The notes under the pieces were generated by a model. That model saw nothing but the letters and a program-made list of their open reading frames with translations. It was not told the origin of the DNA and searched no databases. A DNA stretch of 64,000 nucleotides. Origin: Stigmatella aurantiaca DW4/3-1. Its GTDB lineage: Bacteria > Myxococcota > Myxococcia > Myxococcales > Myxococcaceae. This document shows positions 22,707 to 31,485 of this stretch, piece by piece. Position 1 is the stretch's first letter; every line of letters begins with the position of its first letter. Position numbers and translations under genes: made by a program. The DNA lies in NCBI RefSeq assembly GCF_000165485.1, contig NC_014623.1, forward strand, positions 2,499,501 to 2,563,500, read 5' to 3'.

Positions 22707-25700
22707 TCAGGGCGTACGGCCTTTGTAGCGGTTGCAGAAGGCGCGCAGCTCTTCCGTGGGCGGGGTGAACTGGGGCAGGTTGCAGGCCTCGATGAGCCAG
22801 CCCTCAAGAGAGGCGATCCACAGACGGGCGGTGCCAGGGTGGCCGGGGGTGACGACGCGCGACCCGTCCTCAGGGGAACTGGTGGTGACGACGCGCGACC
22901 CGTCCGGAGAGAAGACCGCGTTCCTCACGTCATCCGGAGGACCTTGGAGCTTGGCCAGGAGCTGACCGGAGTGGCTGTCCCAGATACACGCCGTGGGGTC
23001 GTCCTGGCCGGTGGTGACGATGCGCGTGCCATCCGGGGAGAAGGCCGCGCTCCAGACAGGGCCCGTGTGCTCTTGGAGGGTGCTCAGGGCTTGGCCGGAG
23101 CGGCCGTCCCAGATGCGGGCCGTGCCGTCGCTGCTGGCGGTGACGATGCGCGTGCCGTCTGGAGAGAAGGCCGCGCTCCAGACGACGTCCCCATGCTTCA
23201 GGGGAGGGGACAGAGGTTGGCCCGAGAGGCCATCCCAGAGCCGGGCGGTCTGGTCGTCACTGGCGGTGACGATGCGCGTGCCATCCGGCGAGAAGGCCGC
23301 GCTCCAGACGTCGCCCTCGTGCCGGAGGGGGGGGGCCAGGAGCTGGCCGGAATGCCCGTTCCAGATGCGGGCCGTGCCGTCGCTGCTGGCGGTGATGAGG
23401 CGCGCACCATCCGGCGAGAAGGCCGCGCTTCGCACCGTGCCCTGATGCCCTTGGAGGGTGGCCAGGGGCTGACCGGAGCGGCCGTCCCAGATGCGGGCCA
23501 TGCCGTCGCTGCTGGCAGTGACGATGCGCGCGCCATCCTGGGAGAAGGCCGCGCTCCAGACGGAGCCCTCATGCTTGAGCGTGGCCAGGAGTTGGCCGGA
23601 GCGGCCGTCCCAGAGGCGGGCGGTGTGGTCCTCGCTGGCGGTCACGATGCGTGAGCCCTCTGGGGAGAAGGTCACGCTCTGGATGGGGCGCTCGTGCTGG
23701 AGGGCAGGGAGGGCCAGGAGTTGGCCGGAGCGGCCGTCCCAGATGCGGGCGGTGTGGTCCTTGCTGGCGGTGACGATGAGCGAGCCATCCGGGGAGAAGG
23801 CCGCGCTCCAGACGGGGGCCTCGTGCTCAAGCGTGGCCAGGAACGGACCGGAACGGCCGTCCCAGATGCGGGCGGTGCCGTCCTTGCTGGCAGTGACGAT
23901 GCGCAAGCCGTCTGGAGAGAAGGCCGCGCTTCGCACCATTTTCCGATGCCCCTGCAGGGTGGCCAGGAGCTGGACGGAGTGGCCGTCCCAACCCCAGATG
24001 CGGGCGGTCTGGTCGTCACTGGCGGTCACGATGCGCGTGCCATCCGGCGAGAAGGCCGCGCTCAGGACAGAGTCCCGATGTCCTTGGAGGAGGGTCAGGC
24101 GCTGGCCGGAGCGGCCGTCCCAGAGCCGGGCGGTCTGGTCCTCGCTGGCGGTCACGATGCGCGCGCCGTCCGGCGAGAAGGCCGCGCTCCAGACAGGGCC
24201 CTGATGTCCGGCAAGGGTGCTCAGCAACTGGCCGGAGCGGCTGTCCCAGATGCGGGCGGTCTGGTCGTCACTGGCGGTCACGATGCGCGCGCCGTCCGGG
24301 GAGAAGGTCGCCCTCCGGACATCGTCCAGATGCCCCTGAAGGGTGGCCAGGGGCTGGCCGGAGCGGCCGTCCCAGATGCGGGCGGTCTGGTCCTCGCTGG
24401 CGGTCACGATGCGCGCGCCGTCCGGCGAGAAGGCCGCGCTCCAGACGTCGCCCTCGTGCCGGAGGGGGGGGGCCAGGAACTGGCCGGAGTGCCCGTCCCA
24501 GCGGCGGGCCGAGCCGTCGCTGCTGGCGGTGATGATGAGCGAGCCATCCGGCGAGAAGGCCGCGCTCTGGACACTGTTTTCATGCCCTTGGAGAGTGGCC
24601 AGGAGCTGAGCGGAGTGGCCGTCCCAACCCCAGATGCGGGCGGTCTGGTCGTCACTGGCGGTCACGATGCGCGTGCCATCCGGCGAGAAGGCCGCGCTCA
24701 GGACGGAGCGCTCATGCTTGAGCGTGGCCAGGGGTTGGCCGGAGTGGCTGTCCCAGAGGAGGGCGGTCTGGTCGTCGCTGGCGGTGACGATGAGCGAGCC
24801 ATCCGGGGAGAAGGCCGCGCTTTGGACACCGTTTTCGTGCCCTTTCAAGGGGCTCGAGTACTTGAGGTCCGAGACGCCCAGCATGATGCCGGAGAACGCC
24901 TCCGGGGGGGCGGGGGCCTGGAGTTGCTCGGCCATGACGAGCGTCGAGAGGGCCGCGCCGAGTGCGTCTGCGCCGTCGCCTTGATGCCGTCCGAGGGCCG
25001 CGGCCAGCCGCGCGGTCTCTTGCATGAGCAATGTGGAGGACTGCTGGACCTCCTGGTTCTTCTTGGCCAGCACCCCCACCATGCCCATGAGCACCACCAG
25101 GGCGGATGCCAGGACCGTGAGAATCGCCCGGCGGGTGCGGTCCTTCGCGGCGCTGTCCTGAGAGGCGTCGAGGAACTCCCGCTCCTCTTGTGTCAGATCC
25201 TCCCGGTGGCGGGCCCATTTCCGCGCTTGTTCCAGCACTTCTCCGCGCAGCAGCAGGTCCTGGGTCCGGTCCTGCTCCAGCCATTGCTCCAGAGGTTGGG
25301 TGAGGAGCCGGTCCGCCTCGCGGGTACGCACCCACGCCTCGTCGAACACCGTGGCGAAGATCCGGTTGCGGACCCGCAGCCACCGGCCCGAGGCGTCCCG
25401 CCGCTCCGTCACCATGCCGGTGAGCCGGAACTCTTGCTGGATGGGATCGCTGCCCACCGCCGCGATGGCCTCGCCCGCCAGCAGCCGCCGGTAGAGGCTC
25501 AGCATCCGTGGGATCCGCTCGTTCTGCTGGCCGCGCGAGAAGCGATCCTCGGCGTAGCGCAGGTTGGGCTCCTCCTGCCGGCCGTTCTCCAGGAAGAGCC
25601 GCTGCACCCATCCCTCCACCCGTGCTTGTGGCGGGAGGGTCTGGGGGGGGACCTCTCCCTCCCGGACCAGGGCATGGGCGATCCGGAGGGTCATATAAGG

Positions 25701-26411
25701 ATGCCCATCGGTCCACGCCAGGATGGCCTCGAGCAGGGCCCGGGGGGCGTGTCCCAATCCCGCCAGTCCCGGCAGCAGCCGCTCGGCCTCGGCGGGGGTG
25801 AAGTCCTCCAGGGGAATGGAGAGGCCGATGTTGAAAGGCGTTCGCGCCTCATCCTTCATCAGCTCCCGGGGCGCTGCCACGCCCAGCAGACAGAAGCTGA
25901 GCCGCTTGAAGACCGGATCTTCCTCTCGCTTCTCGTGCATGGCCCGGAGCGAGGCGAAGAAGTCGTCGGCCACGGTGGGCACGGACAGGATCGTGTCGAT
26001 CTCGTCGATGAAGATGACCACGGGCCCGGCCACCTCCTGGAGCACCGTGTTCCGGCAGAAGTGTGTCCAGCGGGAGGGCAGCGACTCCTTCGCATGGGCT
26101 TCCCAGAAGGACTCGACGTGCTCTTCGAGCCCGAGTTCCCCCGCCACGCACGTCACCAGGCTGTAGAACCACGTCTCGGCCGTGACATGGCCGCCGATCT
26201 CGTTGAGGTCCACGGCGGCGTAGCGGATTCCCGACCGGCGCAGCTTCTCGCGCGTCTTCAAGGCCAGGCTCGTCTTGCCGATCTGCCGGGGCGCGAGCAC
26301 GTAGCAGAACTCGCCCCGCCGCAGCGCCTCGGGGAGCTCCTGATCCGCGGGCCGCTCGACATAGAGCAGTCCCTCCCGGACGGCCCCGCCCGCCTGGAAG
26401 AGGGTGTTCAC
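22707..26411 (-). CDS. AAA ATPase-WD40 repeat protein (STAND-like)
   Basis: 1234 residues. GTG 26411 is chosen because it overlaps the stop of the protease-STAND gene (GTGA) and the next codons begin the conserved AAA_35 head; longer upstream frames have no similarity. Residues 10-370: AAA_35-type NTPase with Walker A-like LAPRQIGKTSL (39-49), Walker B VVIFIDEID (130-138), and a winged-helix-like region with GWVQRLF and RLTGMV. A membrane helix lies at about 428-448 (RRAILTVLASALVVLMGMVG). From 520 to the end are 16 WD repeats, each with SAAFSPDGxxIVTASxDxTARIWD, enough for two propellers. STAND proteins of this build use the repeats as sensor and the ATPase as switch. No effector domain is visible, so the partner genes probably supply it. 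Confidence 0.9.
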   Translation of the reverse strand: MNTLFQAGGAVREGLLYVERPADQELPEALRRGEFCYVLAPRQIGKTSLALKTREKLRRSGIRYAAVDLNEIGGHVTAETWFYSLVTCVAGELGLEEHVESFWEAHAKESLPSRWTHFCRNTVLQEVAGPVVIFIDEIDTILSVPTVADDFFASLRAMHEKREEDPVFKRLSFCLLGVAAPRELMKDEARTPFNIGLSIPLEDFTPAEAERLLPGLAGLGHAPRALLEAILAWTDGHPYMTLRIAHALVREGEVPPQTLPPQARVEGWVQRLFLENGRQEEPNLRYAEDRFSRGQQNERIPRMLSLYRRLLAGEAIAAVGSDPIQQEFRLTGMVTERRDASGRWLRVRNRIFATVFDEAWVRTREADRLLTQPLEQWLEQDRTQDLLLRGEVLEQARKWARHREDLTQEEREFLDASQDSAAKDRTRRAILTVLASALVVLMGMVGVLAKKNQEVQQSSTLLMQETARLAAALGRHQGDGADALGAALSTLVMAEQLQAPAPPEAFSGIMLGVSDLKYSSPLKGHENGVQSAAFSPDGSLIVTASDDQTALLWDSHSGQPLATLKHERSVLSAAFSPDGTRIVTASDDQTARIWGWDGHSAQLLATLQGHENSVQSAAFSPDGSLIITASSDGSARRWDGHSGQFLAPPLRHEGDVWSAAFSPDGARIVTASEDQTARIWDGRSGQPLATLQGHLDDVRRATFSPDGARIVTASDDQTARIWDSRSGQLLSTLAGHQGPVWSAAFSPDGARIVTASEDQTARLWDGRSGQRLTLLQGHRDSVLSAAFSPDGTRIVTASDDQTARIWGWDGHSVQLLATLQGHRKMVRSAAFSPDGLRIVTASKDGTARIWDGRSGPFLATLEHEAPVWSAAFSPDGSLIVTASKDHTARIWDGRSGQLLALPALQHERPIQSVTFSPEGSRIVTASEDHTARLWDGRSGQLLATLKHEGSVWSAAFSQDGARIVTASSDGMARIWDGRSGQPLATLQGHQGTVRSAAFSPDGARLITASSDGTARIWNGHSGQLLAPPLRHEGDVWSAAFSPDGTRIVTASDDQTARLWDGLSGQPLSPPLKHGDVVWSAAFSPDGTRIVTASSDGTARIWDGRSGQALSTLQEHTGPVWSAAFSPDGTRIVTTGQDDPTACIWDSHSGQLLAKLQGPPDDVRNAVFSPDGSRVVTTSSPEDGSRVVTPGHPGTARLWIASLEGWLIEACNLPQFTPPTEELRAFCNRYKGRTP
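22870..24854 (-). repeat. Tandem WD40-coding repeats, about 120-130 nt each
   Basis: Sixteen successive units encode WD repeats; many are nearly identical at DNA level (for example the blocks around 23280, 24425 and 24025 share long exact stretches such as CCATCCGGCGAGAAGGCCGC). This suggests recent amplification or gene conversion. Misassembly or strain-to-strain copy-number changes are expected here. The identical codons also produce long open frames in the opposite strand, which are shadows. Confidence 0.85.
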
Positions 26412-28081
26412 CGGGGCGCCACCCGGGCGAGCACCCGTGTGAAGTACTCCCGGTGCAGGGTGCAGGTGGGCTCCAGCCTGTTCGACGCGGTCCGGCGGAC
26501 CAGCCAGGCCTTCTTCAGGAGGTCCTCCTGGTCGGGGGGCACCGCCGTGGTCGGCTCCCGCAGCACCGCCCCGAGCAGCTCCGTGAGGGATTCCCGCTCC
26601 ACGAAGTGCCGCAGGGAGTCGAGGTGGGCGCCGAAGACCTCCGATTGGGGCTCCAGCGCCAGCGACCGGGTGCCGCCCACCGCCATCGTCGCATCGAACA
26701 GCACCCGCCGGACGAGGTAGGGGTGTCCTCCGGTCAGCGTGTGAAGCCCCTCCAGTTCCTTGGGGCTCGCTTGGAGCCCATGCCGCTGCGCCAGTTGGGT
26801 GATGTCCTCGACTGAGAAGGGCGGCAGGGCGACTGGCTCCGCGATGTTGAAGGGGGACTGCTGGGGGTTGTCGATCATCCGCGAGGGGGTGGTCGAGATG
26901 GCCATCAGCAGGCGCAGTTGGTTCCACGGGGGCGTGGACGCCTTCTGCATCCACGCGCGCAGGCCTCCGAAGAAATCGCTGGCATAGGGGCGCCCCAAGA
27001 TGGCGTCGGTGGCGTCGATGGCCAGCAGCGTGGGTTGGTCACCGCCGAGCGCATGGCGTTTCACCATCGTTCCGAGCCGGATCATCGGGCTGGCCCGGCC
27101 CTTGCCAACCTCATAGGTGCCGAACCAGGACTCCTGTCCCCCCAGTTCGTCCACGAGCGTGTACGCAAGCTGGTTGGTCAGATCCTCCAGGGAAGCGAGC
27201 CCGGCGAACTCCAGGAGGTTGATGTGGGCCACAGCGCCTTGGGGCCACTTCTGCCGCCACGCGTTCGCCACGCGCCTGAGCACCCAGCTCTTGCCGCATT
27301 GCCGGGGGCCGTAGAGGACGGCGGGGGAGCCGGGGCCCTCCAGGTGGGCCAGGGCGCGCCGCTCACAATCAGGCCGGGGGATGTACCACTCCGGTTGGTA
27401 GGCCGCGCCGGGAGGCTGGGCCGGACCGGGGGCGGCAGCGGGCGGCGCATCCGCGAGCAGGAAGCGCAGCACCTCACGTCCGGGGGTGGCGAACACCAGC
27501 CCCATCTCCGCCGAGGCGCGATCGGCGGCGCTGTCGATGAGCACCCGCCTCAGGTGGCCGGCCACCGCGCCGTTCACGATGACGGGGCTGCCCGAATACC
27601 CATGCATCAACGCCCCGGGGCCGGCGGCCACCATGTCGGAGTACAGGACGATGGCGGAGGCGCCGCGGTTGTCCCGCCCCACGGGATCATGGACGCGGCC
27701 GCTCAGCAGCAAGTGCTGGCCCCCCATCAGCTGGGGAAACCCCACCAGCTCGAAGGGCTGGTGGCGCTCGACGTCTCCCACCAATCGCAAGGGGGGTACG
27801 GACGGCGCGTCCGGGGGGAGTCTCAGCAGGGCCACATCCATGCTGGCATCCACGCGTTCCACGGAGGCCGCGTGGACCGAACCGTCGAAGAAAGAGAGGG
27901 AGACGTGGCCGTCTTTCTTCACCCGCCGGACGACGTGCTCGCAGGTGACGGCCTTGTCCGGCGCGATGAGGTAGCCCGTCCCCACGGTGCCGTCTTCACA
28001 GGTGACCTTCACGCAGGCCGAGCGGAGGGACGCGAGGTCATCTCCCGGCACTGAGGGGACAGCACCCTGCTGGTTCGCCAT
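26408..28081 (-). CDS. Trypsin-like protease fused to an AAA ATPase (STAND-type)
   Basis: 557 residues from ATG 28081 (MANQQGAVP). Residues 20-205 form a trypsin/HtrA-fold protease with His49 in VTCEHVV, Asp82 in SMDVALLRL and Ser163 in HGYSGSPV, so all three catalytic residues are present. A proline/alanine linker leads to an AAA_35-like NTPase with Walker A YGPRQCGKSWVL (257-268) and a Walker B-like strand TLLAIDATDAIL. The C-terminal part has FNIAEPVALPPFS and a winged-helix-like end. No signal peptide, so the protease would work in the cytoplasm. The gene is coupled (GTGA) to the AAA-WD40 gene and lies 32 nt after the acyltransferase. The two ATPases probably assemble together, with the protease as the effector. 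Confidence 0.88.
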   Translation of the reverse strand: MANQQGAVPSVPGDDLASLRSACVKVTCEDGTVGTGYLIAPDKAVTCEHVVRRVKKDGHVSLSFFDGSVHAASVERVDASMDVALLRLPPDAPSVPPLRLVGDVERHQPFELVGFPQLMGGQHLLLSGRVHDPVGRDNRGASAIVLYSDMVAAGPGALMHGYSGSPVIVNGAVAGHLRRVLIDSAADRASAEMGLVFATPGREVLRFLLADAPPAAAPGPAQPPGAAYQPEWYIPRPDCERRALAHLEGPGSPAVLYGPRQCGKSWVLRRVANAWRQKWPQGAVAHINLLEFAGLASLEDLTNQLAYTLVDELGGQESWFGTYEVGKGRASPMIRLGTMVKRHALGGDQPTLLAIDATDAILGRPYASDFFGGLRAWMQKASTPPWNQLRLLMAISTTPSRMIDNPQQSPFNIAEPVALPPFSVEDITQLAQRHGLQASPKELEGLHTLTGGHPYLVRRVLFDATMAVGGTRSLALEPQSEVFGAHLDSLRHFVERESLTELLGAVLREPTTAVPPDQEDLLKKAWLVRRTASNRLEPTCTLHREYFTRVLARVAPR

Positions 28082-28113
28082 GTCCGGATCATGGCACGGG
28101 AAGCCCTGGCCGG

Positions 28114-29295
28114 TCAGGCGGCAGACGCGGAAGGGGAGGCGGCCGGACGCCGGATCATCCGGGTGCGCAACCAGCGCCGGGCAGGCTCCTCCAGCCAGAG
28201 GAAGACCCCCATCGAGGCGAGGACGGAGAGGGCCACGTAGACGGCGAAGAAGCGCCGGGGGGAGGAACCCGCGAGCCCCGGGCCCCACCGGTGGTCCGCC
28301 AGCCGCAGGTAGAAGTAGAGGGGGTTGTGGAGGATGTAGAGCCCGTAGCTGGCCTCGCCCAGCCGCACGGCCCAGGAGCGTCCCAGCAGCCAGGCCAGCG
28401 AGCCCCCGCCATAGGCCAGGCCCCAGATGAGCAGCGCGAAGGTGGGCATCAGCGCCAGGTCCCTGAAGGCCAGCGCGGCCCCGGACACCGGCGCGGCGAA
28501 GAGGACCAGGCTGGCCCCGGCCGCCACCCAGGTTTGGGCCGGGGCCGCGGGCCCCGCGCCTTGGCCGTCCTTCACGCGCAGGCAGAAGAGTCGGCCCAGC
28601 ACGATGCCGAGGAGGAACTGCGGCAGCCGGAGGAGGGGGTTGTACGCCGCCACCTTGAGCCATGTGTCTGGGCCCCAGGGAGGCGTTGGGCTCGTGGCGA
28701 GCCACCGCTCCACCCAGAGCCACAGCAGGACGAGGACCGCCGTGCTCCCCAGCGTGGCGGCCGCGGCGCGCCACAGGCCGCGGGGCTTGGCGTGGACCAA
28801 GGGCAGGCAGAGCAGGGGGAAGAGCAGGTAGAAGAAGGCTTCAACGGACAGGGACCAGCCTGGGCAATTCCAGACACAGGCCACCCCGGGCCCCCAAGCT
28901 TGCGTGAGGGTGAGGGCCGCCAGGCCGGTCTTCGCGAGTTCCCAGAACGCCCCTGTGGACAGGCCCCCCAGGGCGCGTCGCACGCCGTCGATCCACGGAG
29001 GGGCCATCAATACCAGCCCGAGCAGGTAGACGGGATACACGCGGGCGAAGCGGGCCGCCCAGAACGCGCGGCGCTCCACCTTGGGCGCTTCCTGGGCCCC
29101 CAGGTGGCTGTAGGCCAGGATGAACCCAGACAGGATGAAGAAGAGCGTGACGCTGTGCGAGCCCGCGCTCAGCAGGCGATCGAGCCACGCCGGGAGCCCC
29201 TCCCGAGGGGCATAGTGAAAGGCCACCACGTGCAGGGCCGCCAGGAAGCGGACTCCCGTGAGGGCTCGCAGGGAGGGACGCTGGGCAGAGGACAT
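28114..29295 (-). CDS. Acyltransferase-3 family membrane protein
   Basis: 393 residues with about ten membrane helices. ATG 29295 (MSSAQRPSL) is taken; a TTG at 29328 with an upstream GGAGG is an alternative. Family motifs: LTGVRFLAALHVVAFHY with the catalytic His, VTLFFILSGFILAYS, and LGEASYGLYILHNPLYFY near the end. OafA/YrhL-type enzymes O-acylate sugars of surface polymers, natural products or peptidoglycan in the inner membrane. It lies at the head of the STAND operon (32-nt gap), but membrane acyltransferases are common, so a role in that system is uncertain. Confidence 0.85.
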   Translation of the reverse strand: MSSAQRPSLRALTGVRFLAALHVVAFHYAPREGLPAWLDRLLSAGSHSVTLFFILSGFILAYSHLGAQEAPKVERRAFWAARFARVYPVYLLGLVLMAPPWIDGVRRALGGLSTGAFWELAKTGLAALTLTQAWGPGVACVWNCPGWSLSVEAFFYLLFPLLCLPLVHAKPRGLWRAAAATLGSTAVLVLLWLWVERWLATSPTPPWGPDTWLKVAAYNPLLRLPQFLLGIVLGRLFCLRVKDGQGAGPAAPAQTWVAAGASLVLFAAPVSGAALAFRDLALMPTFALLIWGLAYGGGSLAWLLGRSWAVRLGEASYGLYILHNPLYFYLRLADHRWGPGLAGSSPRRFFAVYVALSVLASMGVFLWLEEPARRWLRTRMIRRPAASPSASAA

Positions 29296-29443
29296 GCGCT
29301 TCCGCGCACTAACCGGACCGGGAGCCAAAGGCCAGCGGCCTCCGATTCGAGTGCGGGCAGGGTGGAAAAATGGTCCAGGGGAAGATTGAAAAAAGCAGGC
29401 GTAACTCCGGGGCAGTCACGGACACCGGGCCACGGAGAAACGC

Positions 29444-29756
29444 ATGAACTCCCAGATGATGAGAAAAGCATCCACCGCTCGCTGGTCCCTCGTGTGGGCC
29501 GCGCTCGTGGTGGGGATGAGCGCTTGCGGTGGGGAGATGGACACGGGCGTGGAGCCATCCCAGGCCATGGCCTCGCAAGCCACCACGGGGCAGGAGATGG
29601 GCATCCTGTCGGTGCCTGGCAAGTTCACCGCCGTCTGGGAGCCGAGCACCTCCTCGGAAGTTCAGGTCTTATGGGTGGAGCTACGCGGATTTTCGCGCGA
29701 GGTATGACGAGCTCTGGCCCCAGGGCTGGCGCCTGAAGCTGCTGCACACCTACTGA
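29444..29756 (+). pseudogene. BTRD1-type lipoprotein, frameshifted and shortened
   Basis: ATG 29444 starts a lipoprotein signal (WAALVVGMSAC). The mature part reads GKFTAVWEPSTSSEVQV, then the frame turns into VLWVELRGFSREV and stops at 29705-29707. The next frame carries the natural continuation FRSYGWSYADFRARYDELWP then QGWRLKLLHTY to a TGA at 29754-29756. YGWxYADFRxxYDELWxQGWRLKLL is the bacterial tandem repeat domain 1 (BTRD1) signature, normally present in several copies. Here one indel near 29668 breaks it and only one repeat remains. Confidence 0.65.
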
Positions 29757-29873
29757 CCCTCGTGCACGGGGACCGTCCGCCCTGGATGCCCCAGCGGATG
29801 GCCCCCACGGGAGGGTCTCGCACAGGGGTGGCTTGCGTCCCGCGCCGGGCCTGGGGTCTACAATGGCCACTCG

Positions 29874-31475
29874 ATGCGCACCTTCTCGACGTGGGTCCGG
29901 CTGCTGACGCCGCTGCTGCTCCTCACCTGTTCCGACGCGGGGCTGTACGCCTTGGATGGGCGTGGGCCCAGCGGCAAGGACCGGGCGGACTTCACCGGGG
30001 AGACATGCATTCCGCTGGCGAGCGGGGATGCCTTCCCGGTGAAGATTGTCTTCGCGGTTCAGGGCGGGCAGGGCGTTCCCTCGGAGGTGGTGGGCTACAT
30101 CACCGATGCGCTCAACACCGTCAGCAGCCGCTTCTCAGGCTCCTTCGCGCGGTTTGCCCTGGTGGGCTTCCACACCGTGGCCACCGGCTTCCAGGGCAGC
30201 TTCGCGGACGCGGCCACCTTCCAGGCCGCGCTGCCCCGCTATGCCAGCTACCAGGAGACGGGGCCGGTGAGCCTGCGCGCCCCGCTGCGGCTGGCCAAGA
30301 GCCTGCTGTCCGGGGACATGCAGACCGCCTGCCGCGGCGAGGTGGCCCGCACCCGCTACATCGTCGTCCTGGTGGCCGCCAGCGAGGACTTGAGCTGCCA
30401 GAACCCCGCCTTCAACGTGGGCATCGACTCGCGCTGCGCCCAGCTGAAGCCCAACAACGAGGCGTGCAACCAGTGCGAGCTGACGGCCGTCACCGGTGAG
30501 CTCAAGGCGCTGGCCCGGCAGTTTGGCGCGGGCGAGGTGGTGGTTCAGCCCCTCTACGTGCGCCCCGGGGCCGCGGACCCCGCCACCCGGGATCAGATCG
30601 CCGCCATCGCCAACGCGGGGGGCACCGAGGCCATCGAGACCGAGCCGGTGGCCCTGCGCGATGTGATTGGCACCCTCAACTACGCCTCGCTCCAGACGTC
30701 GCTCGTGCTCAAGCGCTTCCTGGCCTTCAACCGCAACGTCCAGGTGCAGGCCGGCGAGGTGCTCACCGACAGTGACGGGGACGGCGTGGCGGACCGGGAC
30801 GAGCAGGCGCTGGGGTTGGACCCCACGAACCCGGACTCCGACGGGGACGGCCTCATGGATGGCATCGAACTGCGCATGGGCCTCCAGCCCCAGCCGGGCA
30901 ACGTGGACATCATCCCCGGGTGCAGCGTCGCGCTGGATGACGATGGCGACCGGCTCAACACCTGCGAGGAGCGCGTGCTGGGCACCGACCCCTGCATGGG
31001 CGACAGCGACGGGGATGGACTGCCGGACCTGGTGGAGGCGCTCTCGCGCACCAACCCCCTTGTCCCCGAGGACTTGCTGGACACCGACCGCGACGGCATT
31101 CCCAACATCCAGGAGGTAGAGGCCCGGGGAGATCCGCTCAGCGCCGACATCGCCTTCCACACCGAGCGCGGTTATGGCTATTCGCTCGAGCCCACGGCGC
31201 CCACCCCGGATGGCCGGGCGTGCTACCAGGTGCGCGCCGAGAACATCACGGTGGTGCCCACCCTGGAGCGGCCCCACCCGTTCATCCCCGGTCGCTCCAT
31301 CGCCGCGGGCACCAACGACATCTACCTCTACCTCCAGGTCGGCCGGGACAATGATCCCCGGGGCGCGGGAATCGGTGCCCTCTTCATCCAGTCCATCGGC
31401 TACTCCGAGAAGGAGGGCAGGACGCCCGTCCTCATTCCCCCCTTCACGCCAGACGACTTTGTCCTGGGGAACTGA
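29874..31475 (+). CDS. VWA-like / thrombospondin type 3 repeat lipoprotein (MIDAS-less)
   Basis: 533 residues; short lipoprotein signal (LLTPLLLLTCSDAG). Residues 50-285 form a von Willebrand A-like Rossmann fold (FPVKIVFAVQ, ALPRYASYQETGPVSL, TRYIVVLVAASED), but the MIDAS DxSxS is replaced by VQGGQG, so metal-dependent ligand binding by this domain is probably lost. Residues 300-420 hold TSP3/calcium-binding repeats (DSDGDGVADRDE, DSDGDGLMDGIE, DTDRDGIPNIQE). The C-terminal about 100 residues (YGYSLEPTAP, ACYQVRAENITVV, NDIYLYLQV) are shared with the two other VWA proteins of the operon. Probably an outer-membrane surface protein stabilised by calcium. Confidence 0.85.
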   Translation: MRTFSTWVRLLTPLLLLTCSDAGLYALDGRGPSGKDRADFTGETCIPLASGDAFPVKIVFAVQGGQGVPSEVVGYITDALNTVSSRFSGSFARFALVGFHTVATGFQGSFADAATFQAALPRYASYQETGPVSLRAPLRLAKSLLSGDMQTACRGEVARTRYIVVLVAASEDLSCQNPAFNVGIDSRCAQLKPNNEACNQCELTAVTGELKALARQFGAGEVVVQPLYVRPGAADPATRDQIAAIANAGGTEAIETEPVALRDVIGTLNYASLQTSLVLKRFLAFNRNVQVQAGEVLTDSDGDGVADRDEQALGLDPTNPDSDGDGLMDGIELRMGLQPQPGNVDIIPGCSVALDDDGDRLNTCEERVLGTDPCMGDSDGDGLPDLVEALSRTNPLVPEDLLDTDRDGIPNIQEVEARGDPLSADIAFHTERGYGYSLEPTAPTPDGRACYQVRAENITVVPTLERPHPFIPGRSIAAGTNDIYLYLQVGRDNDPRGAGIGALFIQSIGYSEKEGRTPVLIPPFTPDDFVLGN

Positions 31476-31485
31476 ACCCCCTGAT

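Noticed and set aside
21384-23654. 756-codon plus-strand open frame across two minus-strand genes
   Set aside because: Crosses the intergenic gap and reads antisense of a phosphoesterase and WD repeats; no protein features.
22870-24854. Regular repeats considered as a CRISPR array
   Set aside because: Units are about 120-130 nt, lie in frame within one gene and encode WD motifs; there are no spacers of constant length.
23694-26720. 1008-codon plus-strand open frame opposite the WD40 gene
   Set aside because: Repetitive 'AGAAVPDAGGLVVAGG' product is only the antisense of the WD repeats.
26412-26954. N-terminal extension of the AAA-WD40 open frame
   Set aside because: This part is out of frame with the real protease-STAND gene on the same strand and is proline/glycine-rich noise; the GTGA overlap defines the start.
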